Below, one piece after another: positions 14,156-21,344 of a stretch of 31,773 nt of DNA. Made by a program: the position numbers and the translations under genes. The notes beneath the pieces were generated by a model. The model saw only the letters and a program-made list of their open reading frames with translations, ran no database searches and was not told where the DNA came from. This DNA comes from CAYQCN01 sp964415975 (GTDB lineage: Bacteria; Patescibacteriota; Saccharimonadia; QS-5-54-17), in the NCBI GenBank assembly GCA_964415975.1, contig CAYQCN010000007.1, positions 1-31,773 on the forward strand, in the 5' to 3' direction. Every line of letters starts with the position of its first letter. Within the stretch, counting starts at the first letter, position 1.

Positions 14156-14233
14156 TGGCGGACCCGACCGGATTTGAACCGGCGATCTCCTCCGTGACAG
14201 GGAGGCGTGTTAACCGTGCTACACCACGGGTCC
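14156..14233 (-). tRNA. tRNA-Asp(GTC)
   Basis: A 78-nt cloverleaf with acceptor GGACCCG/CGGGTCC, anticodon stem CCTCC/GGAGG with loop CTGTCAC (GTC), T-arm GCCGG-TTCAAAT-CCGGT, discriminator G and encoded CCA. A 13-bp stretch of its T-arm occurs inverted at 14091-14103. Confidence 0.95.
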
Positions 14234-14336
14234 TCAAAATACAATTATGTTAAGCTAGTTTATAGTAGCAGTTTTAGAAGATATAGTGCAACTGATTATA
14301 GATGCCTGGACACTATATATTAGACACTGCAATAAT

Positions 14337-14412
14337 GCCGCCGTAGCTCAGCCGGCAGAGCGACACTCTCGTAAAGTGTAGGTCACCGGTTCAAATCCGG
14401 TCGGCGGCTCCA
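14337..14412 (+). tRNA. tRNA-Thr(CGT)
   Basis: A 76-nt cloverleaf with acceptor GCCGCCG/CGGCGGC, anticodon stem ACACT/AGTGT with loop CTCGTAA (CGT), T-arm ACCGG-TTCAAAT-CCGGT, discriminator T and encoded CCA. It is divergent from tRNA-Asp, 103 bp away. It has no tail unit. Confidence 0.95.
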
Positions 14413-14461
14413 CACTTGTTTTAATGCACCAGCTAGGACTGCACAGGCTTAGTAACATCTA

Positions 14462-15568
14462 TTAATCTACATCAACTTCAACTGCATCGATATCTGGTTC
14501 ATCTCTATTAAATGAGACGCCTATATAGCTAGTCTGCTCAACATCGTCTAGTCGCTCATCGACTATTTCTTGTAGATAAGATGGGTCGATTAGTATGTGA
14601 GAAGTTCTCACACCTTCATCCTCATCGACTTCGGTTGCCTTAAGAATATGAAACCCAAATTGAGTCTCTACTATATCGCTAATTTCACCCTCTTCTAAGT
14701 TAAGAGCGGCAACCTCAAACTCTTCTACAAACTCTGACCCCTCTTTTATAAAGCCAAGGTCACCGCCATCTGCAGCACTTCCATCTCTCGAATACTCGAC
14801 AGCCAAATCAGCAAAACTCTTTTCGCCCGCCTCTACCTCTGACAATACCGACTCCGCCTTATCTCGGACTATTGCTTCCTGTAAAAGTTGCATTGCCACT
14901 TCTGACTCAAAATCTCTCATGCGCCAATCGTAATGCTCTTCAAGTGCATCTTTGAGCTGATCCTCACCGCCCATTTCATCTGCAAACTCTGAGATAAGCT
15001 CTTCTAGCCTATCATCGGACACATCTACACCTCGTTCATCAGCGATTTGGCGTACAATCAATTTATCTCTTGCCTGAGCCAGGGACAAAATTTGTAGCTC
15101 ACTCAGCTGCTCTTGCCCTTCTTCGCTATCAAAGTCTATATCTTCACCGCCGCCAATCGGGTTCTGCGCGTATTGCTTAAGTGCCTGTAGCTCAAATAGG
15201 TATTCATCATACCTTATAAATGAGCCATCCACTCTTGCAGCTGGAAAGGGTATAATTTGTGACGCCCGATACACAGCGTCACTGTCACTTTGAAAGCGAT
15301 AAATTAAGACCGTAAAGACTAAGAAAGTAGTTATTAGTAGTGCCAACACTATATAGGCAGTTATTTTGAGCGTCTTCTGCGGACTTACGGTTAAAGGCCT
15401 GACAAAACTTCTGCCAGCACTTAATACCTCTTCTCTCTCCGCGTCTATGCCAGAATCATGGCTGGATTTGCTTTCGCTTTCTGGTCTATCTGACAAAGCA
15501 CTTTTGTCTTCAGCTCTATTCTTGTCCTTGCTGAACTTTTGCTTCATGTCCTTTAATTGCTTATTCAT
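14462..15568 (-). CDS. Membrane-anchored parvulin-type peptidyl-prolyl isomerase (PrsA/SurA-like)
   Basis: A 368-aa extracytoplasmic foldase. A charged cytoplasmic tail (1-65) precedes one transmembrane helix (about 67-90). The following region (110-235) resembles a SurA N-terminal chaperone domain, and a parvulin domain lies at about 236-312, with SFADLAVEYSRDGSAADGGD and TQFGFHILK. A segment RTSHILID (321-328) looks like the start of a second parvulin repeat that is not completed. The protein is acidic after the helix. The ATG at 15568 overlaps the TGA of the bPH2 gene (ATGA) and has GGAAGG upstream, so the two genes are translationally linked. Confidence 0.85.
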   Translation of the reverse strand: MNKQLKDMKQKFSKDKNRAEDKSALSDRPESESKSSHDSGIDAEREEVLSAGRSFVRPLTVSPQKTLKITAYIVLALLITTFLVFTVLIYRFQSDSDAVYRASQIIPFPAARVDGSFIRYDEYLFELQALKQYAQNPIGGGEDIDFDSEEGQEQLSELQILSLAQARDKLIVRQIADERGVDVSDDRLEELISEFADEMGGEDQLKDALEEHYDWRMRDFESEVAMQLLQEAIVRDKAESVLSEVEAGEKSFADLAVEYSRDGSAADGGDLGFIKEGSEFVEEFEVAALNLEEGEISDIVETQFGFHILKATEVDEDEGVRTSHILIDPSYLQEIVDERLDDVEQTSYIGVSFNRDEPDIDAVEVDVD

Positions 15569-16083
15569 ATTCCACCTTCCTCGACTAGGTCTTTAGGGTC
15601 CTCTGGGGTAACCTTTCTAATAATTTGGTTTAGATGCTGCTGCACCTCTTCTGGATGGTGTATGCAGCGTAGTTTTATGTCACCTACAAAAGTCTGTATA
15701 GTTATTGTACCAAATTTAAACATTGTTTCCTGCATACCCTTAACTTGATAATTAACACTCTGAATTCTCGAGTGAGCAATATCTTGTACTTGCTTATCGA
15801 AAAAACCTCTCTGTTTTATCTGTATAAAGCGCTCGTTTGTAATTATAAATACGCTAAAATACCAGCTAAGCATGCGATACCCAAATATTAACAAAGCCAC
15901 AACAAAGCCCACCAAAACCGACCACCAAGCCCATGACTGATGAGGCCAGAAAGCTATAGGCGCTACTGCTACCGTAAATAATCCTAAGCTTAAAATTAAA
16001 GCTTTTCGCATCACTACGGGGTGCTGACGAAAAACAAATTCAACTTCTTCTTCAGAATGTTGGCCTGGAAACATTTCTGCCAT
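15565..16083 (-). CDS. bPH2 (bacterial PH) domain membrane protein
   Basis: A 172-aa protein with two membrane segments (about 32-50 and 57-78) followed by a bacterial PH domain of the YdbS/bPH2 type: VFIITNERFIQIKQRGFFDK, the helix-strand IAHSRIQSVNYQVKG and MFKFGTITIQTFVGD. Such domains are thought to scaffold membrane complexes; no enzyme activity is known. The start is placed at ATG 16083, with TATACT exactly 6 nt upstream; a longer frame to 16128 would include the promoter. It is co-transcribed with the parvulin gene by a 4-nt overlap. Confidence 0.85.
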   Translation of the reverse strand: MAEMFPGQHSEEEVEFVFRQHPVVMRKALILSLGLFTVAVAPIAFWPHQSWAWWSVLVGFVVALLIFGYRMLSWYFSVFIITNERFIQIKQRGFFDKQVQDIAHSRIQSVNYQVKGMQETMFKFGTITIQTFVGDIKLRCIHHPEEVQQHLNQIIRKVTPEDPKDLVEEGGI

Positions 16084-16089
16084 AATTGC

Positions 16090-16095
16090 AGTATA
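16090..16095 (-). promoter_or_regulatory. -10 box of the bPH2-parvulin operon
   Basis: TATACT on the minus strand, 6 nt before ATG 16083, which predicts a leaderless mRNA. Confidence 0.55.
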
Positions 16096-16171
16096 TAGGT
16101 TATTCCTATTTGGTGGTAGAACAAACACCAGTCAAGACCTGCAGCTCAAGCTTATGCGTTTAAAATACAAA

Positions 16172-16343
16172 AAACCGAGCAGGCGTATCTGCAATGCGCC
16201 TCGTCCAGTGCTCGAAGCTATGAGATAGCTTCTGCGCTCTTCCTCGTCTTCGCCCCCTGTCGCTAGCGCGACGACAGTTCGACTCCAACTGCTTCGCAGT
16301 ACCAAAAAATTAATCAGACACCTAACGGTGTCTAATGAACTTC
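16172..16343 (-). repeat. Structured tRNA-tail unit 1 at tRNA-Arg (older, outer copy)
   Basis: The outer of two tandem units. It begins with a decayed tRNA-Arg end (CCGAGCAGGCGTAT at 16175, compare CCGGGCAGGAGTAT at 16351). Then come a hairpin GAAGCTAT-GAG-ATAGCTTC (16214-16232) flanked by CTC and TGC as in the other units, a hairpin GTCGC-TAGC-GCGAC, an inverted T-arm piece GTTCGACTCC (16277-16286), a small hairpin ACTGC-TTC-GCAGT (16288-16300), and a terminator AGACACC/GGTGTCT (16316-16333) with a T-run on the minus strand. Open frames through it are not coding. Confidence 0.7.
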
Positions 16344-16507
16344 TGGCGCCCCGGGCAGGAGTATTCGGAATATAATCTTCAAGCTTTCTCGGAGCAAGCT
16401 CCTGCGATAGCTTTTGATTAGCGCACCTGCACTCCGTGCGACGGTTCGACTCCATGTGTCTAGCGACACAAATAGAAAAAGCCCCGCCTTTGGCGAGACT
16501 TTTTCTA
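16344..16507 (-). repeat. Structured tRNA-tail unit 2 at tRNA-Arg
   Basis: The inner unit, bounded on its left by an exact 19-nt copy of the tRNA-Arg 3' end (16344-16362) and on its right by the tRNA itself. It contains a two-tier hairpin at 16381-16413 (inner GGAGC-AA-GCTCC between CTC and TGC), the linker TGATTAG, a hairpin CGCAC/GTGCG, the inverted T-arm piece GGTTCGACTCC (16443-16453), a hairpin TGTGTC-TAGC-GACACA (16455-16470) and the terminator at 16476-16504. Confidence 0.75.
16476..16504 (-). terminator. Intrinsic terminator of tRNA-Arg
   Basis: Stem centred on GCC-TTT-GGC, extended with wobble pairs, flanked by A5 and T5. On the minus strand it directly follows the tRNA. Confidence 0.8.
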
Positions 16508-16584
16508 TGGCGCCCCGGGCAGGAGTCGAACCTGCGGCCTTCTCCTTAGGAGGGAGACGCTCTATCCAGCTGAGCTACCGGGGC
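16508..16584 (-). tRNA. tRNA-Arg(CCT)
   Basis: A 77-nt cloverleaf with acceptor GCCCCGG/CCGGGGC, anticodon stem TCTCC/GGAGA with loop CTCCTAA (CCT), T-arm GCAGG-TTCGACT-CCTGC, discriminator G and encoded CCA. It is followed by two tandem tail units. Confidence 0.95.
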
Positions 16585-16740
16585 ACACATGCTATTGTAA
16601 CGCATCTAAGCTAATCGCCGCCTTATGAGCTAAAATTCTGCGCAGAAACCCGCCTTAATAAGCTAACCCAAGTATATGCATGAACATCAACACTCAATGA
16701 TAGCGCCTACACTACTTAATGTCACTTCTCGACCTCACCT

Positions 16741-16776
16741 ATTTAGCAGCAAAACACTATGGCTTTGCTGCTAAAT
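16741..16776. repeat. Perfect 13-bp inverted repeat
   Basis: ATTTAGCAGCAAA/TTTGCTGCTAAAT with a 10-nt loop, about 110 nt beyond the ndk stop. There is no T-run on either side, so it is not a standard terminator; it might be an ndk 3' stem or a binding site. No gene is seen elsewhere in 16585-16883. Confidence 0.5.
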
Positions 16777-16883
16777 AAGACAACGCCGATGCCTAGCGTT
16801 TTAAATGCTTCACTAGATTGTAAGACGTCTTATATATCAACCACAATCAAACCATCAATAACAGCATCATGCTAATACATGGT

Positions 16884-17348
16884 CTACTCCCTTTCAAAGT
16901 GTTCATAGACATGCAAATATTCGCTCTTATCATAGCTGACTAATTCATTTTGAGTGAAAAAGCGAGACACTTCTTCCCTGCCAGCTTCAGCGCTATCAGA
17001 AGCATGAACAAGATTACGTCCTTGTCCTATAGCAAAATCTCCCCTGATTGTGCCGGCGTCAGCTTCTCTAGGGTTGGTTGCGCCTACTATTACGCGCACA
17101 GAAGATATGCACTCATAACCCTCCCAAGCCATAGCCACCACCGGAGAGCTTTTCATAAAGCTTTTAATATCAGCAAAGAACGGCTTGTCACTTAAATGAG
17201 AGTAATGCTCATTCAGCAACTTGTCATCAACCTTTATCATCTTTAAGCCTATCAATTTCAAGCCCTTGCGCTCAAACCTGTTTATCATCTGACCTACAAG
17301 ACCTCTTTGTACTGCATCTGGCTTCGCTAAAATCAACGTCTGCTCCAT
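16884..17348 (-). CDS. ndk: Nucleoside diphosphate kinase
   Basis: A 154-aa enzyme that balances NTP pools by passing the terminal phosphate through a phosphohistidine. The active His is H115 in NLVHASDS, with GTIRGDF (99-105), Lys9 in LAKPDAV and FMKSSPVVAMAWEG also conserved. Length is normal. The ATG at 17348 has AAAGG upstream and a possible extended -10 TGATATAAA before that. It is a single gene, divergent from the recombinase gene. Confidence 0.96.
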   Translation of the reverse strand: MEQTLILAKPDAVQRGLVGQMINRFERKGLKLIGLKMIKVDDKLLNEHYSHLSDKPFFADIKSFMKSSPVVAMAWEGYECISSVRVIVGATNPREADAGTIRGDFAIGQGRNLVHASDSAEAGREEVSRFFTQNELVSYDKSEYLHVYEHFERE

Positions 17349-17434
17349 AAATGCCTTTCTTTCGTTAATTATTTATATCAATAGTAGCCGACCTGGACCC
17401 TAATATACAATTAGCCACAATTATCCGAACGTCG

Positions 17435-17440
17435 TACAAT
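17435..17440 (+). promoter_or_regulatory. -10 box of the recombinase gene
   Basis: TACAAT exactly 6 nt before the ATG and no Shine-Dalgarno, so the mRNA is predicted to be leaderless. TTAGCC 18 bp upstream is a weak -35. Confidence 0.5.
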
Positions 17441-17446
17441 ATATGC

Positions 17447-18355
17447 ATGCAGCTACGCGAAGCTATAGTAGACTTTCTAGAATATCTTGAAATAGAGCAA
17501 AATCGCTCTATCAAGACAGTCACTAGCTATGACCATTATTTGCAGCGTTTTGCGCACTATATTGGCGACATTGAAGTTGAAGAGATAGACAACGAGCACA
17601 TCAGGAAGTTTAAGCTGTACCTAAACCGTATAAAAAATGAACGCGACCAAACGCTGTCTAAGACAACGCAAAACTACCATCTAACTGCCCTGCGCAGTTT
17701 CTTGCGCTACTTAAGCAAGCGGGAAATACCGTCACTCTCTCCAGATAAAATTGAGCTAGCCAAGGTTAAGCGGCCAAAAGTAGAATTCTTGAGTGAATCA
17801 GAACTAAGCGAACTATTCAAGCAGCCAGATATCTCGAAACCGCATGGATTACGCGACAGAGCCATAATGGAGCTGCTCTTCTCCAGCGGTTTAAGGGTGT
17901 CGGAGCTTGTAGGGCTGAACCGAGACCACATTAATCTAGATAATCGTGAGTTTATGGTAAGAGGTAAAGGCGAAAAAGACCGGCCAGTATTTGTAAGCCA
18001 AACGGCGGCCGACTGGGTACAAGCTTACTTAAAAACTCGAAGCGACAATTATATACCACTTTTTATTCATTACTGGGGTGGCGCGCATGACCTTGACGAT
18101 GGTTCATATACTAGACTCAGCTCAAGAAGCATACAGCGAAACATAGCTAAATATGGCAAACTGGCAGGAATTACAAAAAAAGTTAGTCCCCACACTCTGA
18201 GACATTCGTTCGCTACAGACTTGCTAAGAAATGGTGCCGACGTCAGGAGTGTTCAAGCTCTGCTTGGTCACAGTGACATATCTACAACTCAAATCTATAC
18301 ACATGTAACCGACCCTCAGCTGCGCAAAGTACATGAACGTTTTCATAATAAATAA
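17447..18355 (+). CDS. xerD: Tyrosine recombinase XerC/XerD family
   Basis: A 302-aa site-specific recombinase. A SAM-like N-terminal domain (1-95) is followed by the catalytic domain with all active residues: R150 (SGLRVSE), K174 (RGKGEKDR), H249 and R252 (HTLRHSFATDLL), H275 (LLGHSDISTTQIY) and nucleophile Y284. Length and motifs fit a housekeeping Xer protein that resolves chromosome dimers. It lies about 860 bp from the tRNA-Arg array whose 19-nt duplications look like recombinase crossover marks, so a second role there is conceivable but unproven. It ends 3 bp from the convergent pilD gene. Confidence 0.9.
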   Translation: MQLREAIVDFLEYLEIEQNRSIKTVTSYDHYLQRFAHYIGDIEVEEIDNEHIRKFKLYLNRIKNERDQTLSKTTQNYHLTALRSFLRYLSKREIPSLSPDKIELAKVKRPKVEFLSESELSELFKQPDISKPHGLRDRAIMELLFSSGLRVSELVGLNRDHINLDNREFMVRGKGEKDRPVFVSQTAADWVQAYLKTRSDNYIPLFIHYWGGAHDLDDGSYTRLSSRSIQRNIAKYGKLAGITKKVSPHTLRHSFATDLLRNGADVRSVQALLGHSDISTTQIYTHVTDPQLRKVHERFHNK

Positions 18356-18357
18356 AC

Positions 18358-19161
18358 CTAAACACCCACAACAAAGCTCATGTACCAGCTGTATAGATCA
18401 TCGGCAAAAAAGAAAGCTAGCCAAAATCCGGCAATCAGAAAAGGTCCAAACGGCACCATGTCCTCTCTATTTTTTATATTGGACGCAATCAAAGCCATAC
18501 CAACAAGTGCACCGGAAACAAAACTCAAAAAAAGCCCCACTATTGTTGCCTGCAAACCTACCAGTAAACCTAGCACAAAAACCAGCTTAACATCTCCACC
18601 GCCCATCCATTGCCCGCGACCGAGTATATAAATCAAATAAAAAAAACCAAATGCCAAACCAGCACCGAATACAGGACTAATGAGCCAATCTTCTAAACTT
18701 GCCCCGTAAAAAGAATACAAAATTAGCCACAAAATTGTCAGTATCACTAATTTTCGCATCAAAGCGGAAGGCAAAAGGTACCACTTGGTATCATAAACGG
18801 CTAAAGCGATAAATAAAGCGGTAATAAGTAGCCATACAATAAATAAAAGCCAATCAGTCAAGCCAGCTAAGCTAAATGGCCACCAAACTGCGCTCAGAGC
18901 AAAAGCTGCTGATGTAATTATCTCGACAACAGGATACTGAATAGATATATTTACCTGACAATACCTGCACTTGCCTCCCAATGCTAGCCAGCTAAAAACT
19001 GGCACTAAATCGGATAAACCAAGCACGTGCTCACAGCTGGGGCAAACAGACCTTCCTTCAGCTACCGACCTACCGCCCTCTTTGATGCGCCAAATCCAAG
19101 CATTTAAAAAACTCCCTACAGCCAAACCAAACAAACTACTGATCAGAACTGCTTCAAACAT
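18358..19161 (-). CDS. pilD: Prepilin peptidase / N-methyltransferase
   Basis: A 267-aa polytopic aspartyl protease that removes prepilin leader peptides and methylates the new N terminus. The Cys4 motif is intact (C40, C43, C65, C68), and the two catalytic aspartates are D124 (VYDTKWY) and D190 (GGGDVKL). The N-terminal GSFLNAWIWR is typical. It is the last gene of the pilus locus, 51 nt after the second pilM. CATAAT lies 10 nt before the ATG and may give it its own start. It should process the five class III-leader pilins encoded upstream. Confidence 0.94.
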   Translation of the reverse strand: MFEAVLISSLFGLAVGSFLNAWIWRIKEGGRSVAEGRSVCPSCEHVLGLSDLVPVFSWLALGGKCRYCQVNISIQYPVVEIITSAAFALSAVWWPFSLAGLTDWLLFIVWLLITALFIALAVYDTKWYLLPSALMRKLVILTILWLILYSFYGASLEDWLISPVFGAGLAFGFFYLIYILGRGQWMGGGDVKLVFVLGLLVGLQATIVGLFLSFVSGALVGMALIASNIKNREDMVPFGPFLIAGFWLAFFFADDLYSWYMSFVVGV

Positions 19162-19212
19162 AAGGCCTAAGATTATGACTCGTTAAACATTAGTTTTGAT
19201 CTGTATTGATAT

Positions 19213-20253
19213 TTATACAAAGTCACGCAGCGCCAACCCGCTAGCTACAGCATACTCCATAGACTCACTCATAAGTTCTTCATGCTTTGTGGCAGGATAG
19301 GCAATATTTGCCCACGGATTGGCAATTTCAACCGGTAGGTTGGTGTTATCTGCTATATAGGATGGTGCTTCTGGCATTGCCGTAATAGTGCCGGTAATTA
19401 TAACCTTTTCTATCTTAGCTTCCATGCTAAAGTCTGCAAAAGCAGTAGTAGATTCAGTAATATGTCTAACTATGCTGTCTAAGGGTGTTCTGATTGCTTT
19501 TAATATCTGCCCATCAAACTTTGTGGATGAGGCTCCGTATTGTTTCAAAAATTGGTACGCCTCCTCCATGTCAACATTGAGACTTTGAGCTATAGTTGAA
19601 GCGAAAACTGATTCGCCGGCATTTATAAATCTAGACCTATATGGTACTCGTTGCCATATAGATGCAACTTCGCTAGTCTTTTGGCCGAAATCTAGAACTA
19701 TGACAGGTTTTCGGCCGTCTTTTATAACGCTTCTAGCTAAAGCTAGAGCATTAATCTCCACAGCACGCAGACTAAGCCCAGCAGAGTTAATAATATCGAC
19801 ATACGTCTCCACTACCTCTGCATAGGCCGCCACCACAAAAACCAACATCTCGCCATCACCAACTGACCGATTGATTATATGCCAGTCTATTCTTAGATTA
19901 TCTTGGGGTGCGGACATTTGTTCGCTCATTTTTGGGAAAATATGAGCATTAAAATCATTGTCACTCATTTGAGGTACTTGCATCACACTCACATAAAAAT
20001 TTTCAGCCGGCAACGAAACTACAGCTTGATTGGATTTTGTGTCTGTCTGGTCTATAAGCTGCTTAATCAAATCGACTAGACGCTTTTTGTCGGCACCAGA
20101 ATTTATAGAAGTGAGATCGGCAGGTAATGGTTTAGAGCCATGGCCTACTAAAGTAGGTCTTTCTTGGCCAGGAACTACCTCAACCAATCTTATAGCACTG
20201 GTGCCGATATCAAGTCCAAATTGTTGTTCTTCTGTTTTTTGCATACTTACCAT
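19213..20253 (-). CDS. pilM: Type IV pilus assembly protein PilM (second copy)
   Basis: A 346-aa actin-like ATPase-fold protein of the PilM family. The phosphate-binding strand pair FGLDIGTSAIRLVEV (12-26), the second loop IVLDFGQKTSEVA and the late IITGTITAMP match the family. PilM is a cytoplasmic ring protein that binds the N terminus of PilN. This copy lies after pilT rather than with pilN and pilO; another pilM begins the locus at the window's right edge. The start is ATG 20253; an internal ATG at 20244 is also possible. GGAG is 11 nt upstream, in the end of pilT. Confidence 0.85.
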   Translation of the reverse strand: MVSMQKTEEQQFGLDIGTSAIRLVEVVPGQERPTLVGHGSKPLPADLTSINSGADKKRLVDLIKQLIDQTDTKSNQAVVSLPAENFYVSVMQVPQMSDNDFNAHIFPKMSEQMSAPQDNLRIDWHIINRSVGDGEMLVFVVAAYAEVVETYVDIINSAGLSLRAVEINALALARSVIKDGRKPVIVLDFGQKTSEVASIWQRVPYRSRFINAGESVFASTIAQSLNVDMEEAYQFLKQYGASSTKFDGQILKAIRTPLDSIVRHITESTTAFADFSMEAKIEKVIITGTITAMPEAPSYIADNTNLPVEIANPWANIAYPATKHEELMSESMEYAVASGLALRDFV

Positions 20254-20261
20254 TGTAATAA

Positions 20262-21329
20262 TTAACTCCGCATTAAACGATCAAGCTCTTCAAGATCAAC
20301 GGCGTAGTTCCTTGCCTCTTCGCGGGTTATTTTGCCGCCCTTAATCATGTCTACTAATGTTTTATCTAGAGACTGCATGCCTTGATCTGATCCGGTCTGA
20401 ATCACTGAGTCAAGCTGATGAGTCTTGCCTTCACGTATGATATTTCTTACGGCAGAATTGGCTACAAGGACCTCTGTAACGGGAATTCTTCCGCCACCAA
20501 TGGCTGGCACTAATCGCTGCGAGCAAATTCCCTGCAATATAGATGCCAACTGAACTCGAATTTGCTGCTGTTGGTGAGGAGGGAAAACATCCACCATGCG
20601 ATCAACACTTTGGGCAGCAGAGTTGGTGTGCAAAGTAGCAAAAACCAAATGTCCCGTCTCGGCAATAGTAATAGCTGCGGCAATAGTTTCTAGGTCGCGC
20701 ATCTCTCCGATCAGCACTACATCTGGGTCTTGACGCAGCGAAGAGCGCAGAGCTGCGGCAAAAGAATAGGTGTCATAATGGACCTCACGCTGAACTATAA
20801 CACTCTGCTTATTAGAGTGCGTGTACTCGATTGGATCTTCAATCGTAATGATGTGAGAGGCACGCTCTTCATTTATCTTGTCTATCATTGCAGCCAGTGT
20901 AGTGGATTTACCGGAGCCTGTTGGGCCTGTTACCAGCACTAAACCTCTAGGGTATTCTGTAAATTTACTCATCACTTTCGGTAGACCCAGCTCAGTTATT
21001 GTCCGTATCTGATTCGGTATTAAACGGAGTGCGGCCGCCATGTTGCCTCTTTCATGGAAGGCATTAACACGAAACCTTCCCAGGTTGCCGAAAGCAAATG
21101 AAAAATCTAATTCTTTATCTTTTTCTAATATCTGTTTTTGTTCGTCATCTAAAATAGAATAAATTAACCCCTCTACCATCTCTTCATCTAAAGGAGGTGT
21201 GTCATGAGTGGGCACCAATGCACCGTCAACTCTAAGCATTGGTTGCAAGCCGACTTGGAGATGCAAGTCAGAAGAGTCTTTATCTATAACTTCTTGTAGT
21301 AAATTTTCGATCTTTAGTGTATTCTGCAC
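20262..21329 (-). CDS. pilT: Pilus retraction ATPase PilT
   Basis: A 355-aa hexameric secretion-type ATPase that drives pilus disassembly. Walker A GPTGSGKST is at 135-143, Walker B IGEMRD at 207-212, and the His box AETGHLVFATLHT at 223-235. AVRNIIRE near 287 corresponds to the AIRNLIRE motif that marks retraction ATPases and is absent from PilB. The start is GTG 21329, fixed by GGGAGGAA upstream. It lies just after pilB, so extension and retraction motors are made from one transcript. Confidence 0.94.
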   Translation of the reverse strand: MQNTLKIENLLQEVIDKDSSDLHLQVGLQPMLRVDGALVPTHDTPPLDEEMVEGLIYSILDDEQKQILEKDKELDFSFAFGNLGRFRVNAFHERGNMAAALRLIPNQIRTITELGLPKVMSKFTEYPRGLVLVTGPTGSGKSTTLAAMIDKINEERASHIITIEDPIEYTHSNKQSVIVQREVHYDTYSFAAALRSSLRQDPDVVLIGEMRDLETIAAAITIAETGHLVFATLHTNSAAQSVDRMVDVFPPHQQQQIRVQLASILQGICSQRLVPAIGGGRIPVTEVLVANSAVRNIIREGKTHQLDSVIQTGSDQGMQSLDKTLVDMIKGGKITREEARNYAVDLEELDRLMRS

Positions 21330-21344
21330 TGCATTCCTCCCTTA

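Noticed and set aside
16132..16455. 107-aa minus-strand frame over the tRNA-Arg tail units
   Set aside because: It lies entirely in hairpin repeats and duplicated tRNA sequence; no start signals.
16678..16776. 32-codon plus-strand frame
   Set aside because: No Shine-Dalgarno, no promoter, His-rich random composition, ends inside the inverted repeat.
17447..18355. Phage or island integrase
   Set aside because: Length and motifs fit a housekeeping Xer recombinase, and no phage or island genes lie nearby; a role at the tRNA arrays remains only a possibility.
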